NCBI GenBank assembly: GCA_041879295.1
Contig: CP047152.1
Location: forward strand, 4,221,501 to 4,285,500
Direction of reading: 5' to 3'
DNA: 64,000 nucleotides
Origin: Pseudomonas putida
GTDB lineage: Bacteria > Pseudomonadota > Gammaproteobacteria > Pseudomonadales > Pseudomonadaceae
Positions 58,931 to 64,000 of the stretch are shown here, in pieces. Each line of letters begins with the position of its first letter. The first letter of the stretch is position 1. The position numbers and the translations under genes were made by a program. Under the pieces are notes generated by a model. The model was not told the DNA's origin, ran no database searches, and was given only the letters and a program-made list of their open reading frames with translations.

Positions 58931-61702
58931 TTACTCTTGCGGGGCCTCGTCGGCACCCGCAGCTTCTTCATTTTCATTGTCTGGCGCTGCAGCCTCGACA
59001 CCCTCCTCGTCCGTCTCGATCACTTCATCGAGTTCGTCCTCGGACGGCTCCTGGATACGCTCCAGGCCCACCAGCGTCTCATCGGCCGCCAGCTTGATCA
59101 GCGTAACACCCTGGGTGTTGCGGCTCAGGCTGGACACCTCGCCAACCCGGGTGCGAACCAGCGTGCCCTGGTCGGAAATCAGCATGATTTCCTCACCTTC
59201 CTGCACCTGGATAGCACCGATCAGCAGGCCGTTGCGCCCCTTGGTACCCATGGCGATCACACCCTGGCCACCGCGGCCGCGACGCGGGAACTTGGACAGC
59301 GGAGTGCGCTTGCCAAAGCCACGCTCGGAGGCGGTGAGGATCTGCGAGCCGGACTCGGGGATCAGCATCGAAATGATCCGCTGGCCTTTGCCCAGCTTCA
59401 TGCCGCGCACACCACGGGCGTTGCGACCCATTTCACGCACGACGCTCTCGGCAAAGCGGATGACCTTGCCAGCGTCGGAGAACATCATGACTTCCTTGGC
59501 GCCATCGGTGATGGCCGCGGCAATCAGGGTGTCACCTTCCTTCAGCTTCAGGGCGATCAGGCCGTTGGAACGAGGACGGGCGAACTGCACCAGCGGGGTC
59601 TTCTTGACGGTGCCGGAAGCGGTCGCCATGAAGATGTACGCGCCGGTCGGCTCTGCAACCCACTCCGGGGTGTCACCGTCTTCTTCGTCGACTTCCTCGG
59701 CCTCTACCAGCTCACCCTCGAGCACGGCGTCTTCAGCCTCGTCCAGTTCTTCGTCGAGGTCGGCGTTCTGCTGCAGCGCTTCGAGGTCGATCTGCAGCAT
59801 GGCGGTGATGCGCTCACCCTCCTCCAGCGGCAGCAGGTTGACCAGCGGGCGACCACGGGCAGCGCGGGACGCTTCGGGGATTTCGTAGGTTTTCTTCCAG
59901 TACACCTTGCCCTTGCTGGAGAACAGCAGCAGGGTGGCGTGGCTGTTGGCGACCAGCAGGTGCTCGATGTAGTCCTCGTCCTTCACGCCGGTCGCCGACT
60001 TGCCCTTACCGCCACGGCGCTGGGCCTGGTAGGCGGACAATGGCTGGGTCTTGGCATAACCACCATGGGAGATGGTGACCACGCGCTCTTCTTCCGGGAT
60101 CATGTCGCCGTAGTTGAGGTCGTGGCTGGCATTGAGGATTTCGGTGCGGCGGGCATCGCCGTACTCGGCACGGATGGCCTCCAGCTCCTCGCGAATCACT
60201 TCCATCAGGCGCTCGGCGCTGCTGAGGATGCGGATCAACTCGCCGATCTGCTCGAGGATTTCCTGGTACTCGGCCAGCAGCTTCTCGTGCTCCAGGCCGG
60301 TCAGGCGGTGCAGGCGCAGGTCAAGAATGGCCTGGGCCTGTTCCGGCGACAGGAAGTACTTGCCGTCATGCAGGCCGTACTGCTCCGGCAGGTCCTCAGG
60401 GCGGCAGGAATCGGCGCCAGCGCGCTCGACCATGACCTGCACGGCACTGGATTCCCACGGCGTGGAAACCAGGGCTTCCTTGGCTTCGGACGGCGTCGGC
60501 GAGGCCTTGATCAGGGCAATGACCGGGTCGATGTTGGACAGCGCGACCGCCTGGCCTTCAAGGATATGGCCACGCTCACGGGCCTTGCGCAGCTCGAATA
60601 CCGTACGGCGGGTCACCACTTCACGGCGGTGGCGGACGAACGCTTCGAGCAGGTCCTTGAGGTTGAGCAGGCGCGGACGGCCGTCGACCAGGGCCACCAC
60701 GTTGATACCGAACACGCTCTGCAGCTGGGTTTGCTGGTAGAGGTTGTTGAGCACCACCTCCGGCACCTCGCCGCGACGCAGCTCGATGACGATGCGCATG
60801 CCGTCCTTGTCGGACTCGTCGCGCAGCTCGGTGATGCCTTCGATCTTCTTCTCTTTGACCAGCTCGGCAATCTTTTCGATCAGGCGAGCCTTGTTCAGCT
60901 GGTACGGCAGCTCGGTGATCACGATCTGCTGGCGGCCGCCAACCTTGTCGATGTCTTCGATTTCGGAGCGGGCGCGCATGTAGATGCGGCCACGGCCGGT
61001 GCGATAGGCCTCGATGATGCCCTGGCGACCGTTGATGATGCCGGCAGTCGGGAAGTCCGGGCCAGGGATGTGCTGCATCAGCTCATCGATGGTGACTTCC
61101 GGGTTGTCGATGAGTGCCAGGCAGCCATCGATGACCTCGCCGAGGTTGTGTGGCGGAATGTTGGTCGCCATGCCCACGGCAATACCGCTGGAACCGTTGA
61201 CCAGCAGGTTGGGAATACGCGTCGGCATGACCGCCGGGATCTGCTCGGTGCCGTCGTAGTTGGGCACCCAGTCGACGGTTTCCTTGTGCAGGTCGGCCAG
61301 CAGCTCGTGGGCCAGTTTGGTCATGCGCACTTCGGTGTATCGCATGGCGGCAGCGTTGTCGCCGTCCACCGAACCGAAGTTGCCCTGACCGTCGACCAGC
61401 AGGTAGCGCAACGAGAACGGCTGGGCCATACGCACGATGGTGTCGTAGACCGCAGTGTCGCCGTGCGGGTGGTACTTACCGATCACGTCACCGACCACAC
61501 GGGCGGATTTCTTGTACGGCTTGTTCCAGTCGTTGCCCAGTTCGCTCATCGCATAGAGAACGCGGCGATGCACGGGCTTCAAGCCGTCACGCGCATCGGG
61601 CAGCGCTCGCCCGACAATCACGCTCATCGCGTAGTCGAGGTAAGACTGTCTCAGTTCGTCTTCGATATTGACCGGGAGGATTTCTTTGGCCAGTTCGCCC
61701 AT
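58931..61702 (-). CDS. gyrA: DNA gyrase subunit A
   Basis: 923 residues, longer than E. coli GyrA (875) because of an acidic C-terminal tail and an acidic insert around 640-680 (typical of Pseudomonas). It starts [17 protein letters not shown]. The winged-helix region has '[19 protein letters not shown]' with Thr83 and Asp87, the quinolone-susceptible residues for Pseudomonas; the active-site Tyr122 is in '[11 protein letters not shown]'. C-terminal beta-pinwheel blades contain the GyrA-box-like '[14 protein letters not shown]'. It breaks and rejoins DNA for negative supercoiling with GyrB. Confidence 0.99.
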   Translation of the reverse strand: MGELAKEILPVNIEDELRQSYLDYAMSVIVGRALPDARDGLKPVHRRVLYAMSELGNDWNKPYKKSARVVGDVIGKYHPHGDTAVYDTIVRMAQPFSLRYLLVDGQGNFGSVDGDNAAAMRYTEVRMTKLAHELLADLHKETVDWVPNYDGTEQIPAVMPTRIPNLLVNGSSGIAVGMATNIPPHNLGEVIDGCLALIDNPEVTIDELMQHIPGPDFPTAGIINGRQGIIEAYRTGRGRIYMRARSEIEDIDKVGGRQQIVITELPYQLNKARLIEKIAELVKEKKIEGITELRDESDKDGMRIVIELRRGEVPEVVLNNLYQQTQLQSVFGINVVALVDGRPRLLNLKDLLEAFVRHRREVVTRRTVFELRKARERGHILEGQAVALSNIDPVIALIKASPTPSEAKEALVSTPWESSAVQVMVERAGADSCRPEDLPEQYGLHDGKYFLSPEQAQAILDLRLHRLTGLEHEKLLAEYQEILEQIGELIRILSSAERLMEVIREELEAIRAEYGDARRTEILNASHDLNYGDMIPEEERVVTISHGGYAKTQPLSAYQAQRRGGKGKSATGVKDEDYIEHLLVANSHATLLLFSSKGKVYWKKTYEIPEASRAARGRPLVNLLPLEEGERITAMLQIDLEALQQNADLDEELDEAEDAVLEGELVEAEEVDEEDGDTPEWVAEPTGAYIFMATASGTVKKTPLVQFARPRSNGLIALKLKEGDTLIAAAITDGAKEVMMFSDAGKVIRFAESVVREMGRNARGVRGMKLGKGQRIISMLIPESGSQILTASERGFGKRTPLSKFPRRGRGGQGVIAMGTKGRNGLLIGAIQVQEGEEIMLISDQGTLVRTRVGEVSSLSRNTQGVTLIKLAADETLVGLERIQEPSEDELDEVIETDEEGVEAAAPDNENEEAAGADEAPQE

Positions 61703-61941
61703 GAGAAGCCTGATTCCTTTTTCTGGTGAAACTTCGCAGCTCCATCAAGGGCCGAACGAAGCTCGCCGCCGCAGCGCATAAGGGTGCGACGACTTACGAC
61801 AAATCAATGAGTTGTGCCATGGATCTGCGCAATGAAGGCCGCCGTGATGGGCGGTCTTGGAAACTGCCGGATGTTATCACAAAGGCGGGGGCGGTGGGGA
61901 GATGTGGCACGGGGGCTTGACGTGAATATTGTGTTGGCTGC

Positions 61942-62168
61942 AAGACCGAGCGCCGCCCGCGCGGCGCATCGCGAGCTGCGCTCGCTCCTACGTTTGTTTC
62001 GGGCCAGTAACGCCTGTGGCAGACGCGCGCGACCGCCTGGCCCGTACCACACGATATCGCGGCATGCGCCAAGGCGTACGCGCGCAAATCCCACAGGAAT
62101 GACTGGCCCGAAACAAACGTAGGAGCGAGCGCAGCTCGCGATGCGCCGCGCGGGCGGCGCTCGGTCTT
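61942..62168. repeat. 227 bp palindromic element, copy 6
   Basis: Same element, first of three in tandem upstream of gyrA and downstream of mtnA. Its ends read AAGACCGAG and CTCGGTCTT, so both arms carry matching changes relative to the common GAGATCGAG/CTCGATCTC. Confidence 0.93.
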
Positions 62169-62269
62169 CCAGGCGACGCACCTCTACCGCCATACCCTCA
62201 AGGCCACACCGCCTGGCATGACGTTGCGCAATAGCCGGGGGAGTTTGCCGTGGGTTTTATGGTGTTGCA
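62169..62269. repeat. 101 bp spacer repeat between copies 6 and 7
   Basis: It closely matches the spacers at 23457-23557 and 62497-62597, with the common tract CCTGGCATGACGTTGCGCAA. Not part of a gene. Confidence 0.9.
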
Positions 62270-62496
62270 GATATCGAGCGCCGCCCGCGCGGCGCATCGC
62301 GAGCTGCGCTCGCTCCTACGTTTATTTCGGGCCAGTAACGCCTGTGACAGGCGCGCGCGACCGCCTTGTTTGTACGACGCGATATCGAGACATGCGCCAA
62401 GGCGTACGCGCACAAATCCCACAGGAATGATTGGCCCGAAACAAACGTAGGAGCGAGCGCAGCTCGCGATGCGCCGCGCGGGCGGCGCTCGGTCTC
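62270..62496. repeat. 227 bp palindromic element, copy 7
   Basis: Starts exactly 328 bp after copy 6. The ends GATATCGAG and CTCGGTCTC do not match each other fully, so the terminal pairs are partly lost. Confidence 0.93.
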
Positions 62497-62597
62497 CCAG
62501 GCGACGCCCCTCTACCGCCATACCCTCAAGACCACGCCGCCTGGCATGACGTTGCGCAATGGCCGGGTGTGTTTGCCGTGGGTTTCAGGGGGTGGCA
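62497..62597. repeat. 101 bp spacer repeat between copies 7 and 8
   Basis: Same spacer sequence as 62169-62269 with few substitutions. Confidence 0.9.
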
Positions 62598-62824
62598 GAA
62601 ATCGAGCGCCGCCCGCGCGGCGCATCGCGAGCTTTGCTCGCTCCTACGTTTGTTTCTGGCCAGTAACGCCAGTGGCAGACGCGCGCGACCGCCTTGTTTG
62701 TACGACGCGATATCGAGACATGCGCCAAGGCGTTCGCGCGCAAATCCCACAGGAATGACTGGCCCGAAACAAACGTAGGAGCGAGCAAAGCTCGCGATGC
62801 GCCGCGCGGGCGGCGCTCGCCCTC
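62598..62824. repeat. 227 bp palindromic element, copy 8
   Basis: Starts exactly 328 bp after copy 7. The left arm has GAGCTTTGCTCG and the right arm CGAGCAAAGCTC, a paired change from GAGCTGCGCTCG / CGAGCGCAGCTC found in other copies. The entire 61703-62900 spacer contains no gene beyond these repeats. Confidence 0.93.
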
Positions 62825-62900
62825 ACAGGCAACACACCTCGACCGCCCTACCCCTCAATGCCACCTCGCCCTACCCCACAATGCCACCTCGACCACCCCC

Positions 62901-63977
62901 TCAATGCAACCGCTTGCGGCAAACCAGCTGAGCCAGCTTGGCAACATCCGGACGCTCGACAATGCCGCGCTCGGTCACGATCACATCGATCAGGTCGGCC
63001 GGCGTCACATCGAACACCGGATTGAACACCTCGACACCCGGCGGCACCCGGGTACCGCCAAAGTCGAGCCACTCGTCGGCGTCACGCTCCTCCAGCGGGA
63101 TATCCTCGCCCGTGGCCAGGTTCAGGTCGATGCTGGTGCTCGGTGCCACGACCATGAAGCGCACGCCATGGTGCATGGCACTGACAGCCAGCTGATAGGT
63201 GCCGATCTTGCCGGCCATGTCGCCATTGGCAGCGATGCAGTCCGCCCCCACCACCACCCAGGTGATACCCTTGGTCTTCATGAGGTGGGCCAGCGCAGAG
63301 TCGGCACAAAGCGTCACCGGGATACCCTCATTGGCCAGCTCCCAGCCGGTCAGGCGCGAACCCTGCAGCCAAGGGCGAGTCTCACCGGCATATACCCGCT
63401 CGACCATGCCTTCCAGGTAGCCGGCACGGATCACCCCCAGCGCGGTGCCAAAGCCGCCACTGGCAAGGGCGCCGGCGTTGCCGAAGGTGAGCAGGGCCTG
63501 GGCATTGCCCTGATGGCGACGGATCAGTTCGATACCCTGCTGGGCCATGGTCAGGTTGGCCTCACGGTCGCTTTCGTGAATGGCCACCGCTTCGGCCTCC
63601 AGCGCTGCCAGAACGTCCTCTTCCGGACGCAGGCGCTGCAGGCGCTCGCGCATGCGGTTCAGCGCCCAGAACAAGTTGGCGGCGGTAGGACGCGCTTCGG
63701 CCAGGGTGAGAAAGTCGTCTTCCAGGTCCATTTCCCAATCGCCGCCTTCGGCCAGCCGCTCTTCAAGCGCCAGTACCAGGCCGTAAGCTGCGGCAATACC
63801 GATTGCCGAGGCACCGCGCACCGCCATGTCGCGGATGGCTGCGGCCACCTGCGCAACATTGTCGCAGGCCAGCCAACGCTCCTCCGACGGCAGCAGGCGC
63901 TGGTCGAGCAGGTGCAAGGCGCCGCCCTGCCAGCGGATCGCGGTCACCTTCTCCGCCGCCAAAAGTCGCTCGCGCAT
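62901..63977 (-). CDS. mtnA: S-methyl-5-thioribose-1-phosphate isomerase
   Basis: 358 residues, full length, starting [19 protein letters not shown] after GGGGAGAGG. It isomerises methylthioribose-1-phosphate to methylthioribulose-1-phosphate in methionine salvage. It belongs to the eIF2B-alpha-like family. Signatures include '[18 protein letters not shown]', catalytic Cys in '[22 protein letters not shown]' region with '[13 protein letters not shown]', and Asp in '[21 protein letters not shown]'. Other salvage genes are absent nearby; only the altered ARD-like gene at 7.2 kb is in the window. Confidence 0.96.
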   Translation of the reverse strand: MRERLLAAEKVTAIRWQGGALHLLDQRLLPSEERWLACDNVAQVAAAIRDMAVRGASAIGIAAAYGLVLALEERLAEGGDWEMDLEDDFLTLAEARPTAANLFWALNRMRERLQRLRPEEDVLAALEAEAVAIHESDREANLTMAQQGIELIRRHQGNAQALLTFGNAGALASGGFGTALGVIRAGYLEGMVERVYAGETRPWLQGSRLTGWELANEGIPVTLCADSALAHLMKTKGITWVVVGADCIAANGDMAGKIGTYQLAVSAMHHGVRFMVVAPSTSIDLNLATGEDIPLEERDADEWLDFGGTRVPPGVEVFNPVFDVTPADLIDVIVTERGIVERPDVAKLAQLVCRKRLH

Positions 63978-64000
63978 TGCCTCTCCCCGTCATTCGGATA

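Noticed and set aside
58838..61729. 963-codon open frame on the plus strand opposite gyrA
   Set aside because: It is the antisense shadow of gyrA, kept open by high third-position GC. No ribosome site and no recognisable domain; gyrA on the minus strand is certain.

Overview
The window is a GC-rich chromosomal segment that looks like a Pseudomonas putida-group genome. This rests on three things: the gene neighbourhood (mtnA, gyrA, serC, pheA, a tyrA-aroA fusion, cmk, rpsA, ihfB, O-antigen genes, comEA, pyrF, folE, prmB, aroC), the protein sequences, and many intergenic REP palindromes of the Pseudomonas type (TTCGCGGG...CCCGC). No tRNA, rRNA, transposase, phage gene or CRISPR array was seen.

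Layout. (1) 1-25.9 kb is housekeeping and conserved accessory DNA: cytochrome c, an RraB-like protein, an LTA-synthase-like sulfatase-fold enzyme, a ZIP transporter, an ankyrin protein, DUF3509, an acireductone-dioxygenase-like cupin coupled to an MFS carrier, aroC, an alpha/beta hydrolase, prmB, an isochorismatase-like protein, an Smr protein, folE, glutaredoxin- and GST-type proteins, a BenE carrier, a chemoreceptor, an SDR, an MDR, uppP, pyrF and DUF2897. (2) 26.4-48.3 kb, between comEA and ihfB, is the O-specific antigen locus. It holds a wecB broken by one in-frame stop, rmlBDA, a Wzx-type flippase, two paralogous O-antigen-ligase-family proteins, an AsnB-type amidotransferase, UDP-HexNAc dehydrogenase and 4-epimerase genes (WbpO/TviB and WbpP/TviC types), a PglA-like GT4, a candidate Wzy, and a minus-strand set pglC-pglD-pglE-wbpM. 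(3) 48.5-64 kb holds a beta-CASP metallohydrolase, a LapA-domain protein, ihfB, rpsA, cmk, tyrA-aroA, pheA, serC, gyrA and mtnA, nearly all on the minus strand in a tight aromatic/serine biosynthesis and translation cluster.

How the O-antigen genes fit together (inference): the WbpM/PglF-like dehydratase, PglE-like aminotransferase and PglD-like acetyltransferase would make UDP-N,N'-diacetylbacillosamine, which the PglC-like transferase loads on undecaprenyl phosphate. WbpP and WbpO homologs would make UDP-GalNAcA, the single GT4 would add that sugar, the AsnB homolog would amidate it, and Wzx, Wzy and ligase would export, polymerise and attach the chain. UppP at 24 kb recycles the lipid carrier.

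The most striking non-genic structure is a family of eight intergenic elements, each exactly 227 bp, that form long imperfect palindromes. Two copies carry matching changes in both arms. At two places the elements recur in a larger tandem framework (328 bp period, plus 44 bp sub-repeats). A nine-unit 29/30 bp minisatellite touches the chemoreceptor stop codon, and a roughly 130 bp REP-containing unit is repeated six times between rpsA and ihfB.
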